Numbered from the stretch's first letter, positions 33,543-46,002 are shown. The stretch is DNA of 64,000 bases from Ceratopteris richardii (GCA_020310875.1 CM035407.1:218949253-219013252); one strand, 5' to 3'. Notes: a model not told the origin generated them from the letters alone. A program made the numbers and translations.

Positions 33543-34751
33543 CATAAGAAGATATCTGAGTATGGTGAAACTTTCCTCAAGCTGGTCCACAAATAAGTAT
33601 GCATCCATTAGGAAAAAGTCTTACAACTTTCTCTTGAAGGATCGACTCATTTGGCAACATGCTAAGGGCAAGGTAAAGAGTCCACAGAGAGTATTGAGTT
33701 CGAGGAGTCTTCAGAGCAAGGTAATGAGAGAAATGGACAAGACATTATGGTAGGTCACAAAGGATTCTATGCTACATATAAGAAGATTAGGGAAGCCTAC
33801 TGGTGGCCAGGGATTTATGTGAGTGTGAGAGGTTTTGTAGACACTTGTGCTACATGCAAGGTGCATTCATCACTTACGCATAAAAACTCATTACATCCGA
33901 CTTACCCTCCTTGTATTCATTGCAAGTGGGTCGTCGACCTTGTAACCATGCCCAATGAGATAGATAAGATGAGATATATTGTGCTTGCTAGAGAGGACTT
34001 GACCAACCATGTGGAAGGTCGAGCTCTCTGTATGAAGATGGCTCACAATGTATGAAAATTCGTTTTAGAAGAAGTGATCTCGAGGTTTGGTTATGTTGAG
34101 AAAGTGGTTGCGGACAGGGGAGAGTTGGGTGCGAGAGAGGCGAAAGAGTTCTTTGATCGTCATGGAATTCGATTGTCTCTCACCACTGCCTATAACCCAG
34201 AGGCAAATTGAAAGACTGAGAGAGGTCACCCTTCCATTGTGAAGGCGATCTCTAAGTCTTGCATCAATGACGTAAAGTAGTGGCCTAGATTTCTTCCATT
34301 CGCATTATGGGCTGATAGGATGACATATACCCAGTCCACAGGTTTCATGCCTACTGAATTGATGTATTGTCAGAAGCCAATCTTCCCCATCCAGATTCAG
34401 ATACTGACATAATTAATGCTCGCATGGAATGATGGTATGATGAGGGAAGAACTTTTATCATTTTGAATAAAGCAGTTAGAACAAGAAAATGAAAGATTGA
34501 AAGAAGCAGTCTAGAAGTTAAAGGAGTCAAGGTTGAATAATAAAATTTATTTTTACAAAACGCATCGGCCTAGACCACATACGATTGAGGTAGGCGATTG
34601 GGCATCGGTGTACGATAGTACATTCGATACTCACTACAATGCTAGGAAGAAATTGACCAAACGATGGTTTGGGCCATGTGTGGTGACATTACTGTTTGAA
34701 AATGGAATGTATGCGCTCTACGAATTAGATGGAACTCCTTTGAGATCTTTG
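33543..34751 (+). mobile_element. Gypsy element A, 3' part (integrase)
   Basis: This is the continuation of element A after element B. It aligns with 59478-60650 of A'. Gypsy integrase parts are WPGIYVSVRGFVDTCATCKV (zinc module), KWVVDLVTMPNEIDKMRYIV, EKVVADRGELGAREAKEFFD and a C-terminal segment with HTIEVGDWASVYDSTFD and FGPCVVTLLFENGMYALYEL. It stops where antisense copia begins; no 3' LTR of A follows in the window. Broken. Confidence 0.88.
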
Positions 34752-36545
34752 AATAAAGATGCATTTCTCTGCCTTAGGGTCTACCTAACCTCTGACTTGA
34801 GATGGAACATGCACATAAGCAATGCAACCAAATATTTTGCAATGTTCAAGTGATGGTCTCCTACCATGCCACACCTTACAAGGAATCATCCCATCAAGGG
34901 ATTTAGACGGTAACCTATTAATAAGATAGCTGGCTGTAGAAACACTCTCTCCCCACTAGTAATTGGACAACTTTTTTCATTTAGCATTGATCTAGCTACT
35001 TCCACAAACAATCTGTTCCTCCTCTCTGCTCCTCCATTTTGCTTAGGAGTATATATAGTAGTGATCTCCCTTTTGATTCCTCTTTCTTGCAAAAATGCAT
35101 CAAATTCATTGGAGAAGTACTCACCTCCTTCATCTAACATTATCCTCTTTAAACTTTCTCCTGTTTGGTTTTCCCCAAGTGGAAGATACTTCTTGAAACA
35201 ACTCAACACTTCATCCTTATGTTTTGTAAAATACAAGATAGTCCACCTATTGAAATCATCAATAAATGACACATACTACCTTAAGCCTGAAATTGAAGGG
35301 TTCCTGCTTGGTGCCCACACATCTGTGTGGACAAGTTCCAAATAGTCTTCATGCATATAGCCTTTCTTTATAAAGGGTAACCTCTCTGATTTACCAAAAA
35401 CTCACAGGCACCACATTTATAGATCATGTGTTGCTTGGATACACTAGGTATCCTAAGTACACATTGATTCCTACATATGTACTTCGATGTCCTCTCACCA
35501 ATGTGCCCTATCACAAAGGAGGGCTACATTGCCTGCTACAAGGTTTGAACAACCTGAGTGAATATAGAAGAGGTGCTCATCATTCATACCTTGTTTTGAA
35601 TTCATGCTCATAATCAGAAGAGAATCTTCTTCAACCTCTGTATAGTTGTTGAAGTCTCTTCTTGATTTGTATCCTCCTTGATAATTTTTGTGGTGATTGT
35701 TGTTGTCGCCATTGTTGTATCCTTGATTATGATTGAGTCTTCCTCTTGATTGTGAGTAGCAAACTCTTTGGAATCCTCTTCCTCTCTAGTTCTTGAAGTT
35801 CCTATAGCACTCATCTTTTGTGTAATTAGATAGTCCAGATATATTGCATGGGGAAGAGTTTAAAGGTCTCGCCCTACCTTGCTTACCTCGTTTGCCCCTT
35901 CCTCTTGAACTCCTACCTCTCCCTGCATAGTTAGCTTGAGATGTAGTACCTTCATCTTCAACTTTCTTGCTCTTTCCTTAATCCTTAGACTTTTCTTTAT
36001 TTGTATAGAGGGCAAAACAATTTTTACCTCCTGATGGTTCATCATTTTTGTTGAGCTTGGCTTCATGGGGAAAGAGTTGTCCGATGAGAGTGGTGAGATC
36101 AAGGATTTGCATATCCATATAAAGATCCATAGCAATTGTGAAAGCTTCCCACTTATCACCTACCTTGATGCCATTGATTATTTGTCTCACTATTTGGTCC
36201 TCTTCAATATCCTCTCCTATGCTTGCCAATTGTTCAACCACATCTTTTACCTTGTTCATATACTCTGAAACATTCTACTTAGGTTGCTTCCTTTGAGTAG
36301 TAAACTCAATCCTCAATTGATTTTTTTCTAGCTCTTGTATTGGAAGAAGAATATGAAGATAGAGTATCCCAAGTCTCTTGGGAAGTTTTGCAATTCCTAA
36401 CATGAGGAAGAAGGAAGTCATAAATAGAGTTAAGTAGATATGACTTGGCTATAGCATCTTTGGCACATCATGAGTTGAGTCTTTCTAGCTCCTCTCTTGT
36501 AGGTTGACCTTTGCTAATGAATATGGGCATCTCCTCGAAACCTTG
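34752..36545 (-). mobile_element. Copia C fragment, minus strand (gag to integrase)
   Basis: A piece of a Ty1/copia element lies on the minus strand: gag (about 35980-36540; DVVEQLASIGEDIEEDQIVR), Arg/Gly/Gln-rich nucleocapsid region (35614-35980) and integrase core (34886-35272; DEGGEYFSNEFDAFLQERGI). It joins a plus-strand fragment of the same family head to head at about 36545. No LTR is attached. Broken. Confidence 0.88.
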
Positions 36546-36587
36546 TCATCCTACTTCTCTTCCAACACAAGGGCCAGGAAAAATTAG

Positions 36588-37290
36588 TTGTGGATTGAAT
36601 TCACCACATTAAGGAAGCAACCTAAGCAGGCTATTTCAGAGTTTGTGACCAAGATTAAAGATGTAGCAGATCAGTTAGCAAGCATAGGAGAAGAGATTGA
36701 AGAAGAACAAATAGTAAGGCAAGTGATCAATGGGATCAAAGCTGATGACAAATGGGAAAGCTTCACCACTGCCATAGATGTATACATGGACATGCAGATT
36801 CCAGACCTTACCACTCTCATGGGGTAATTGTTCACTCATGAAGCCAAGCTCAACAAGAATGGAGACACATCCAAAGGTAATAGTTCTTCTGCCCTATACA
36901 CTGATAAAAGTAAGTCTAAAGATAAAGGCAAGAACAAGAAGATAGAGGATGAAGGCACTACCTCCCAAGCAAACTATGCAGGGAGAGGTAGATCATCAAG
37001 AGGAAGGGGCAAAGGAGGTAAGCAAGGTAGGGGGAGATCCTATTACTCCTAACCATGCAACATTTGTGGTTTATCAAATCATACTACAGATGAGTGTTTC
37101 AGGAATTACAAGAATCAGAGAGGAAGAGGATATCAAAGAGGTGGATACTCAAAGTCAAGAGGAAGATTCAACCATCATCAAGGGTACAACAACAACTACA
37201 ACTACAACAACAATGGAAACTACCAAGGAGGATTCAAAATGAGAAAGGACTACAACAACTATACAGAAGAGCAAGATCACTCTCTTCTGA
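36588..37290 (+). pseudogene. Copia C gag region
   Basis: UBN2-type gag with ISEFVTKIKDVADQLASIGE and VRQVINGIKADDKWESFTTA, followed by a Lys-rich then Gly/Arg-rich nucleocapsid region (QANYAGRGRSSRGRGKGGKQ) with a CCHC-like stretch near 37060-37105. Confidence 0.85.
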
Positions 37291-37299
37291 TCATGAACA

Positions 37300-37610
37300 T
37301 GACATCAAAACTAGGTACAAATGATGGCCACCTATTCTACAATGACTCAAGATGCTCAAATCATGTGGCTGGCAATGTAGCTCTACTCTCTGACCTTGAA
37401 GAACCAAAAGGTAAGCATCAAGTACAAATAGGTGATGACACCAAGAACTCAGTAGTTAAAGTTGGAAATGTTAAGACTTGTGATGGAAATCAGAACTTGT
37501 TGAGTAGGGTACTATATGTACCAACCATTACCAAAAATTTCATGAGTGTTGGATAGATTGTGGAAAAAGGTTTGTAGGTTAGATTCAATCAATTTGGAGC
37601 ATTTGTGGAA
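37300..37610 (+). pseudogene. Copia C protease region
   Basis: Copia protease region around CSNHVAGNVALLSDLEEPKG and VQIGDDTKNSVVKVGNVKT, ending with VLYVPTITKNFMSVG, the usual end of copia protease before integrase. Confidence 0.85.
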
Positions 37611-38580
37611 GACCCCAAGCAGGGATTCAAGAGAATAGCTAAAGGAGAAAAATCAGGTAGACTTTTTACTTTTGAACTAGAAGATACAAAGAATATTGCA
37701 CTATACAGTTACAAAGATCAAACACTTTCAGAGCTTGAGATTTGGCATAAAAGATTGCTAAGGGCATGTAGGAGAAAGAACCTTAAAAAAATATGCAAGG
37801 ACCAATGTGTGCTTGGGATACCTAATGTATCCAAGCAACATATGATCTACAAATGTGGTGCTTGTCAGTTTGGAAAGTCTCACAGGTTACCCTTCTCAAG
37901 GAAAGGCTACATGCATAAGGACTACCTAGAGCTTGTCCATACAGATGTATGGGAACCAAGAAAAGACCCCTCAATATCAAGATCAAGGTACTATGTATCT
38001 TTTATTGATGATTATAGCAGGTGGACTGTATTGTCCTTTATGAAGCACAAAGATGAAGTGTTCAATTGTTTTAAAAAATATATTGCACTTGTTGAGAATC
38101 AGAACGGGAAGAATCTAAAGAGGCTAAGATCAGATGGAGGAGGTGAGTACTTCTCCATTGAGTTTGAAGCATTCTTGCAGGACAGAGGAATCAAGAGAGA
38201 AATCACCACAAGGTATACACCTGAACAAAATGGGGTAGCTGAGAGAAGAAATATGTTGATTGCTGAAACAGCTAGGTCAATGTTGAATGAGAAAAAGTTA
38301 CCTAACTACTTATGGGTAGAGAGTGTTTTTACTGCCACTTATCTCATAAACAGGTTACCATCTAAGTCCCTTGATGGGATGACCCCTTATGAAGCATGGA
38401 ATGGGAAGAGACCCTCACTTGTTCATTGCAGGATATTTGGATGTGTAGCATATGTACACATTCCTTCTCAGATAAGAGGTAAGCTAGACCCTAAGGCTGA
38501 GAAGTGCATCTTTATTGGATATGATCTAAATCAGAAGGGGTAGAGGTTCTAGAACCCTTCAAATAAGGGATTCATGGTTA
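37610..38580 (+). pseudogene. Copia C integrase
   Basis: Zinc-binding part (LEIWHKRLL, YKCGACQFGKSHRLPFSRKG), then core with LVHTDVWEPRKDPSISRSRY, RSDGGGEYFSIEFEAFLQDR and YTPEQNGVAERRN, then LPSKSLDGMTPYEAWNGKRP and FGCVAYVHIPSQIRGKLDPK. A long, well-preserved stretch of a broken element. Confidence 0.92.
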
Positions 38581-39905
38581 GTAGAGATGTTGTCTTTGAT
38601 GAAAATGATTCTTGGTATGAGAATGAATGCAGGAAGTTCAAACTACCCTATGACTTGGAAGAGGAGTTTCCAAGTCTTCCTAAGGAGGAACCTACTCAGA
38701 AAGAAGACACTACTTCAGATGATGAAGACATTATCAATCTTGAAGAGTTCAAGGCTTGGAAGTCCAAAGGCAAACTCATCACAAAGGGAAGACATACCTG
38801 AATCTTCAAATCAATCAATCAGAAGATCACAAAGGGAGAGCAAAAAACCCATCAGATATGGGTATGATACATCTCTTATTACTAAACACTCTGTTTATCT
38901 TGCCAAAGACTTGTCAATTGAAGAACCAGGATCATATGCAAAGACTAAGACAGAATGGAGAGAACCTATGAATGAGGAGATTGAAGCACTCAAAGAAAGT
39001 GACACCTGGGAACTAGTACCAAAGAAGGTAATTGGATCCAGATGAATTTATAAACTCAAAAGAAATTCTGATGGTCAATAAGCAGGTACAAAGCCTGATT
39101 GATGGACAAGGGTTTTGCACAAACCCAAGGCATTGACTATGAAGAAACAGTCTCACCTGTGGCCAAGATGCCAACCATCAGGGTGTCGGTAAGTGTGGCT
39201 GCATCCAACAATTGGAACATGTATCAGCTAGATGTAAAAAATGCTTTCTTGAAAGGATGGATTTCAGAGGCGATATATATGTCACAACCTCTTGGCTATG
39301 AGGATCCTAACAAGGTAACATATATGTGCAAATTGAAGAAAGCTCTTTATGGATTAAAGCAGGCACCTCAGGCATGGAATCACAGGTTGACCACATACCT
39401 TCAAGACCAAGGTTTTGTCATGAGCATGGCAGACACTTCTCTATTCCTTAAGAGAAATAATTTAGATGTAATATACCTATGTGTGTATGTTGATGATATA
39501 ATACTTACAGGTAATGATGTCAATGGAATCAGACAAATCAAGAACCAGATGATGAAGGAATTCAAGATCAATGATCTTGGTCTACTAAAGTACTTTCTTG
39601 GACTTGAGTTAGTCTATACTAACTTAAGAATCTATATTACTCAGAAAAAGTATATACAGGATATGTTGAAGAAGTTTCATTTGCAGGATACGAAAGTTGC
39701 AAGTACTCCAATGGAGGTGAACCTAAAACTAAGTGCAGATGAAGGTGATGAAATTGATGATATTACAGGTTATCAAAGCATTGTGGGTAGCTTGAATTAT
39801 GCTACCTTGACAAGAATAGACATTGCTTATGGAGTTAGTGTGCTTAGTCAGTTTATGCAGAGCCTAGGGCACCTCACATGGAGGCTGCCAAGAAAATCAT
39901 GAAGT
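38580..39905 (+). pseudogene. Copia C linker and reverse transcriptase
   Basis: An acidic linker (38590-38830) leads to copia [70 protein letters not shown] (YVDD box near 39490) and KYFLGLELVY. All match plant copia RT. Confidence 0.92.
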
Positions 39906-40435
39906 ATCTCAAGGGTACACAAAATCATGGTTTGTATTTCCCTTACACTTCAGATTTGGATATCAAGATTTATTAAGATGCAGATTGGGCAAGATGCAAG
40001 GATGATAGGAGGAGCACTTCTGGATACATTTCATTTGTAGGTGATAAACCAATATCATGGTCTTCAAAGAAGCAACCTACTGTTTCTTTATCTTCTACAG
40101 AGGCAGAATATAGAGGATTGGCAAATGCCACTCAAGAAGCCATATGGATCAAGCTATTGTATACAGAATTGGGTTTGTATACTAGCTCACCATTGATCTT
40201 TGGAGATAATAAAAGCTCACTTCACCTTGAAGCTAATCCTATATATCATGCTAGGACCAAGCATATAGAGGTCCATTACCATTATGTGAGAGAGGAACTA
40301 TTAAGCAAGGACATTCAACTCACTTATGTATCAACCAACATGTAGTGTGCAGATTTGTTAACTAAAGCTTTGGATGGAACCAAACTTTGCAGGTTCAAAT
40401 CAATGATTGGATTGCAGGATATACATGAAGACTGA
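39905..40435 (+). pseudogene. Copia C RNase H region
   Basis: Copia RNase H with the Asp-rich strand region (40000-40060), [40 protein letters not shown] and [20 protein letters not shown]. It ends just before the polypurine tract. Confidence 0.88.
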
Positions 40436-40460
40436 AGAATGAAGACCAAGCCAATTGGCT

Positions 40461-40471
40461 TGAGGGGGAGC
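40461..40471 (+). other. Polypurine tract of copia C
   Basis: The run tgagggggagc stands directly before the LTR start tgttggtgcaaa. Confidence 0.8.
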
Positions 40472-40915
40472 TGTTGGTGCAAATCACAAGCCTACACATT
40501 TGGCTTGTAATACATATACATATGCAAAAGCATAGGAACCAATGCTAGTGGTTAATTACCACTTTACTCTTTTGTAAAAGTCACATTGACTTGGAATCTT
40601 TGTAAACATCTACCTAAAAGAAGTCGTGGCAAAATTAGCTTTGATTGATGGAATATCTCCTAGGATGTAGGAGCTTGATTAGAGGGGGCCAAACGTTTGA
40701 ATACAAATTCAAATTTTGGACTCAACTACTATAAAAGTGATTATGGAAAAGTCGCGGGTAAGACTCATCAATCCTGAGCTTCTCATTACCATTTCTGAGT
40801 TTGTGTGAGGTCTACAATCTAGCCCACACCTATCTACACCATTAGGCAATGATCGTCATGCCAATGGCATTGTATACAAGTGTTCATTAATACATATATC
40901 TACATTGTTCATTTC
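40472..40915 (+). repeat. Copia C 3' LTR
   Basis: It starts tgttggtgcaaatcacaag, with a TATA-like ctataaaagtg near 40729-40739. Its start and layout resemble the copia D LTR at 46800 (tgttggtgcaagagaatcc). The 3' border is uncertain. Confidence 0.7.
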
Positions 40916-42620
40916 TGAGTTCTCTGTCATAGTACTTGAAAGTGTGTCAACTTGTGGAGAGCATAGCTCACTCATTTCTCACCAAATTCAACAATCTATA
41001 GCTTCTTGGAACCAGCTCAAAGTAATCTACGTGCTATCAAAATTTGAAGGATTTCTATTCAGCCATTTTAGAGAAAAGCTCGTCGAGGTGATCACTGGTC
41101 ATAGTCTGTAACAGTCCTAAAATATCGGGGGTAAAGGTTTACTTGCTAAGTTGATTTCTTTGAGCATAGTTTATTTTTTTGAATGATATCACTTGGAATA
41201 GTTATCTTGCTAAGCTAATTAGATACTCCTAAAAGGAATTTTGCCAATTCCTATTGTGCTGGTCATACTGAGCAAAAGATATAGCAGGTGTAGTGACAAA
41301 AATAGAAGGTTTTCTTGAAGGATTGAAGTTCAAAGTTGTTTGTTTTGATTCTATCTTTTCATACATCATTTCCAAAGTACATAGGCCATTTTATGGTGTC
41401 ATTGGAAAGCTAAGGAGGTCCACTTGTCAACTCTGAAGCATCAAAGGGCTGGTACAAAGCAGGATTTGGTAGTACCTACTCATTCTCTTAGAGTGTCCAT
41501 CCATCATTCCCAACATGGAACCCTCTGTATACGACTTTCACTTAAATCCGAGATTGGGTACGTATGCTTATGGACGTTGTTTCTTTTAACTAATGAAAGG
41601 ATCTTGTTTTGAGGAAAAAAAGGTATTTGCTTCGCTCTTTGTATACATGAGCTTTCTGATCATCAATACTTTAGAAAATATAGACTACGACGTATCTGAT
41701 TACGGCGTAATTTATTCTCGAGGGTAGATATTCGACGTATGTCAAAAAAAAGTAACACTTTATGTGTTCTTCATTCATGATTTCAAAACGATTCTTGTTG
41801 ATGGTCAGCGTACCTTATGTCAAACTATGTGCGTGTTGAAACTCTGCTCATATTTAGATCAATCGTAATCAACCAACCGTCCGATTTCAAGCTTCATTTT
41901 TCCAGAAGCTTTGACAATTTAGAAAAAGGAAAAGAAAACTTACATAATTTAATGAAATCTTCTTCTTATACTGTAGAGAAAGGACACAGCATTTCTTCAA
42001 ATCAATAATCTAGGTATAAACCAGTTTTTTTCATTTTATAGATATTCTTAAGCAACTGTCATATGTAATTATTGAAAACTATCCAGATGGAAAGCAAGCC
42101 CTAATCTTATAAGACGATGAGAGAAATGAGATCATTTATTAATGAGATCATCAACGTAAGTGGTCTAAAGTTTCATTTAGATAGTAGTACTGCTCTTATA
42201 TGCAGAGTCTTGATGAATCGAAACAATCTCATTTCTTTTCGCATGCCCGGAAGTTTTATCCCCGGAGAGTATTGCAATATCAATATTTAAAGACCCAAGT
42301 TTTTGAAAGAGATCTTGTGTATAAAAGCTCTTAAAAGTTTACTGTGAAAGATGCCATATCCGTTCTGACATTTATGGAGACATGATATACTTAAAATCTC
42401 AGATTATATATTATGCCTTTTATCCAGTGCACATGACGTTCTTCAACATTAATGTCTTCTACGCTCATAAGAAATGGTGCTCATCGTTCCGCTCCTTTCG
42501 GTCGGATAGTCAGTCGGATAGTCACGGACTCTGATGAACGAGCATATCTTATCTTATAGCTTTTCGAGAATCCCGAAAGCTCCATACCACCTAAATGAAA
42601 CAGTTCTGAATTAAGTGTTG
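40916..42620. other. Unassigned DNA, possible gypsy LTR piece
   Basis: No gene is visible. From 41107, tgtaacagtcctaaaatatc has the look of a plant gypsy LTR start, and cattggaaagctaagg near 41402 is a phrase common in such LTRs, so an LTR of gypsy E may lie at about 41107-41700. The evidence is weak. Confidence 0.3.
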
Positions 42621-42629
42621 GGAGCGCTC

Positions 42630-43690
42630 ATGCTTGAAAACGTTTACATGGATTCAGCAACAAGTTTCAACATCCTATCTGACTAGCACTTTCATCACAT
42701 GCAAACACGAAAGGATTTATTATTTCTAGTATTTCAAACACAAATTTTAAGGATTTTGTTTTCATTGATTCAAATGATTTTGGACAAGCGTCACTTCACA
42801 AAAATGCTATATTCTTTTAGTCAAATTTATGAGGGAATTGGATATTTTAGAGGAATCCTTAATATGTGCTCTTCCATGTTGCACCAATCCAAAAAAGCTT
42901 CTAACATCCCTTACAGTTTAAGGAACGGCCGATCAACTATTCTTTTCACTTTATCCTATTCTTTATGAATTCCCTCTTTAGATACGACTCTTCATAGATA
43001 CACAAGTTTATCATTAGGAAACCAACACTTACTCTTCTTTGCATACAATTTTTGTTATCTAAGAATTTGTAAAGTCTTCTTGACATGTACAACATGCTTT
43101 GAATCATATTTATACTATACAAATGTACCATCAAGAAGTACTAAGATGAATTTGTCTAGGTAATATCATGGGAAAAATTGTTCGTTAAGCACATGAATGT
43201 GGTAGGACCATTTGTTAATAAAAAATGTAAACTCTAAAATCATAGCAGACATAACATGTTTGAGAAGTTGTTTGGGGTATATCTTCTATTTCGATCCTAA
43301 TTTGGTGATATCGAGATCTTAAGTCAATCTACATGAACATAGTCACTGCACTTTAATGACCTAACAAGTCATCTATGTGAGGGCCTATGTACCTATTTTT
43401 CTTTATTCTTTTATTAAACCCTCCCTATGGTCATCTTTCTCCTTTTGAAATAAAATAGGTGCACCCAAGGTTAAACAGTCAGCCTTATCAAGCCTTTCTT
43501 CAAAAGATCATCAAATTGATCCTTAAGATCCTTTAATTTATCTATGTTAAATCTATATGGTGATCTAGAACATGGTTCACTCCCCGGATACATGTCAATG
43601 GTCTGGTCAATCTTTTTACATGGAGATAAACTAGGCAAGTCTTTTGGAAATAAATAGATGAATATTGGAGCAAACAAACACTATTCAATG
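42630..43690 (-). mobile_element. Gypsy E remnant, minus strand
   Basis: Two pieces of a Ty3/gypsy pol read on the minus strand. 43471-43680 holds the start of RT: DLPSLSPCKKIDQTIDMYPG and FNIDKLKDLKDQFDDLLKKG. 42640-42935 corresponds to the RT-RNase H connection and matches 51700-51972. Much decayed fossil with many breaks. Confidence 0.65.
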
Positions 43691-43770
43691 TTTGATCTCC
43701 CATGCATCTTCAAAATAAATAAATGAATATGGGAGCAAACAAAGATTATTCAATGTTTGATCTCCCATAT
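43647..43770 (+). repeat. Short tandem duplication, about 64 bp
   Basis: Two adjacent copies of a unit holding aaataaatagatgaatat, then ggagcaaacaaa and attcaatgtttgatctccca. The first is at about 43650-43704 and the second at about 43714-43769. Confidence 0.8.
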
Positions 43771-44554
43771 TCATATGCATATCTGTTGTATTTGGAACTA
43801 TCGATGGTCCCTCTCCATGTCCTATCATGTCCAGTCTCACTCACTTTCCTCTCTTCATTGTCTGATAATATAAATCAAAAAGTTTGATTTTTTTTATGAA
43901 TCCAGGTATTGTGGTGGTATCCAATGCCAATGCATTTGCTACTTTGATGATCTGTCCAAAGATACAACTAAGTTCTTGGGACATTTTCTCATTTAATACC
44001 TATGTTCCACCTAACACACTACCAAATTTATCTTCAATGTTGACATATGCTAATCTAGATAAGTGCTCAATGAACCTAACATAGATTCGAGTGTATCTCC
44101 CAATCCTTAGGTCAGATTGAAGCATGTAATATACCATTGAAAAGCTCTCCGAATGAGATTTCCAAATCTGATGAGACAACGAGAAAGTGTGAATCCCTTG
44201 AGAAACCATGGGTGGCACTTGATTGATGGTTCAAGATACCAAAGATGGGTGAGAACAAGGTTCAAGACCAAGGTTGAAAACAAGGGCCCAAGACCTCCTA
44301 GTAAGTCTAAACTCGAGATCTTTGGTCATACACATGGATGACCAAAGAGTGTCCCATTTCAGATCCGTCTGAACTGATCGGATCCTAGATCACAAACTTA
44401 CTTTATTACAAGGAGCACACAGAACATTCCATTTTTTTTTTCTCATGCTTATTTATTTTACCTACCATCTATGCAAAAATAAAAAATAGACTATCAGACT
44501 ATCATAATTGATATTAAAACTGTAAACACAAATTTAATTCATAATAACAATAAC
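43771..44554. other. Unassigned DNA
   Basis: No convincing gene or repeat. It may be the decayed upstream part of gypsy E. It ends at the LINE target site. Confidence 0.4.
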
Positions 44555-44568
44555 AAAAAATAAGTCTC
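44555..44568 (+). repeat. LINE target site duplication, left
   Basis: The 14 bases aaaaaataagtctc recur exactly at 46003-46016 after the poly(A) tail, the length and AT-rich character expected for LINE insertion. Confidence 0.9.
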
Positions 44569-45899
44569 TGGCTAGGAAGTATTTATGGGGAGGATCTAGA
44601 ATTCCTAAAGTTGCTTGGAATATTTGTTGTATGAAAAAGAGTGAAGGGGGCCTTGGTCTCATTTGTCCCTCTAGGATGGCCACTCAAATGTCTGCCAAGT
44701 GGATTGCTAGAGCTGTTTCCTCCAATGACTACTGGGCGTGTTTGATTAAAAGAAATGTCAATAGTTTCAGAGTCAAGAACAACAAAAGCTGGGATGGTTG
44801 CTTGCTTTGGGATGTGGTCTCTTCTCCTGTTGAGTTTGTCCCTAAGGGTAGTCAACTGATATGTAATTTTTGGAATGCTTGGATGACAGTTAAGTCCAAG
44901 TACATCCTCCCGTTATGGTTTGCTAACAATTTTACTTTCATTGTTCAGGACTCCATTTGGCTGGGCTGGTCTGAAAGGAACAACCATCTGTCCTTACCCA
45001 TCAGATGGAATAAATGCAGGAAAAAAGGATTTGCCCATTGGCAAGACTTGATAAATGGAGGTGAAGTGCTTGATGACAATGTTATTCTTGATTCTGATGG
45101 GTTGTCTGTGTTCTGTAAACAGATTCTTCTGGATAAGAAGGAGCAATTGCAGAAAAAGTTGGAGATCAACTTATGGAAGAAAGTGATCACTCTTCATGAC
45201 ATTGCCTGTGATATGCTAAGCTCCTTCAGAAGGAATGTCAGAAGTGTAAAAGAAATCTCTGGGAAACTCAACAAGAAGTGGGATCTGCAATGGTCCCATT
45301 TACAGTGGAAGTACAGATTTCAGTGTTGTTGGGCCTTCCCTATCTCCAACAAGCAATCTTGTCTAAATTGGCTAATTCTTCATAAAGGAATTTGGACGGG
45401 AAGTCATGCTAGGAAGTATAAAATTGATGCTGGTCTCTGTAAAACTTGTGATAAAGAAGAGGATTTGGAGCATTTGTTTATAAAGTGCAAATCTGTTGCA
45501 AGATTTTGGAGCTGCATATGGTCATTCAGTCGGTTACAGGGTCTTAAAATTCCCAGTTGTAAGGAAATCCTTATTGGTGAATCTTGTGGTCTTGACATTC
45601 TCCTATGGCAGATTATTAGGAATCATTTCTTCTGGTCTATATGGAAAAACAGAAACAATGTCCTTTTTAGATCGAATAACAAAGACCACTTCTTCTCTTG
45701 TATATATGGGTTGAAAAAAATACTCAACCTTTGCCTCACTGCCTGTCAAAGTACTCAATCAGTCCCCTTGAGTCCCTTTGATATCATAAAGAAAAACCAG
45801 TTTAATGCTTGGAAAGCTAAGCTCCTCCCTTTGTACTCCAAGTCCAGATTGCATTTGATTACCTTCCTTGGTGATTATGTAAGCACTATACTTGGGTGA
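44569..45899 (+). CDS. LINE ORF2 C-terminal part with zf-RVT domain (partial)
   Basis: One uninterrupted frame runs from the LINE border to a TGA at 45897-45899. It opens with RKYLWGGSRIPKVAWNICCM, then KSEGGLGLICPSRMATQMSA, the block that follows the RT palm and thumb in plant LINEs. Near 45340-45500 it has the zf-RVT domain: SCLNWLILHKGIWTG, then CKTCDKEEDLEHLFIKCKSV with a C-x2-C...H...C pattern, then RFWSCIWSF. Endonuclease and RT catalytic parts are missing because of 5' truncation, so the product could not mobilise itself. The first ATG in frame is at 44631, but there is no reason to think it starts translation. Confidence 0.9.
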
Positions 45900-46002
45900 T
45901 CCTGGTCTGCCCTCCCTGTCTGGGGAGATGTGGCAGCTGTTGTATTTTATTTTTTAGCATCAATTTTATACTTTCTATTGTGCTTCAAAAAAAAAAATAA
46001 AA
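44569..46002 (+). mobile_element. 5'-truncated LINE (non-LTR retrotransposon)
   Basis: This is the 3' end of a plant LINE. It is flanked by a perfect 14-bp target duplication, aaaaaataagtctc, at 44555-44568 and 46003-46016, and ends in an A-rich tail at about 45987-46002. Only the part behind the RT catalytic domain is present, so this is a dead-on-arrival copy, as is typical when target-primed reverse transcription stops early. The remaining frame is open throughout, which suggests a fairly recent insertion. Confidence 0.93.

Larger units (their letters stand above)
36546..40915 (+). mobile_element. Copia C fragment, plus strand (gag to 3' LTR)
   Basis: This Ty1/copia element lacks its 5' LTR and start of gag. 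Parts are gag, protease, integrase, RT, RNase H, polypurine tract and 3' LTR. It is of the same family as copia D at 46800. Broken, roughly six or more breaks. Confidence 0.9.

Noticed and set aside
33397-33753. Frame that looks like a small gene
   Set aside because: It runs across the border between the 3' LTR of B and gypsy A integrase sequence, so it is an accident of nesting.
34533-34853. Frame with an apparently new C-terminus
   Set aside because: Its first part is gypsy A integrase C-terminal region and its last part is antisense copia C; a chance fusion at the join.
44631-45899. Possible intact host gene
   Set aside because: The protein is the C-terminal part of a LINE with zf-RVT domain, flanked by a target duplication and poly(A) tail.
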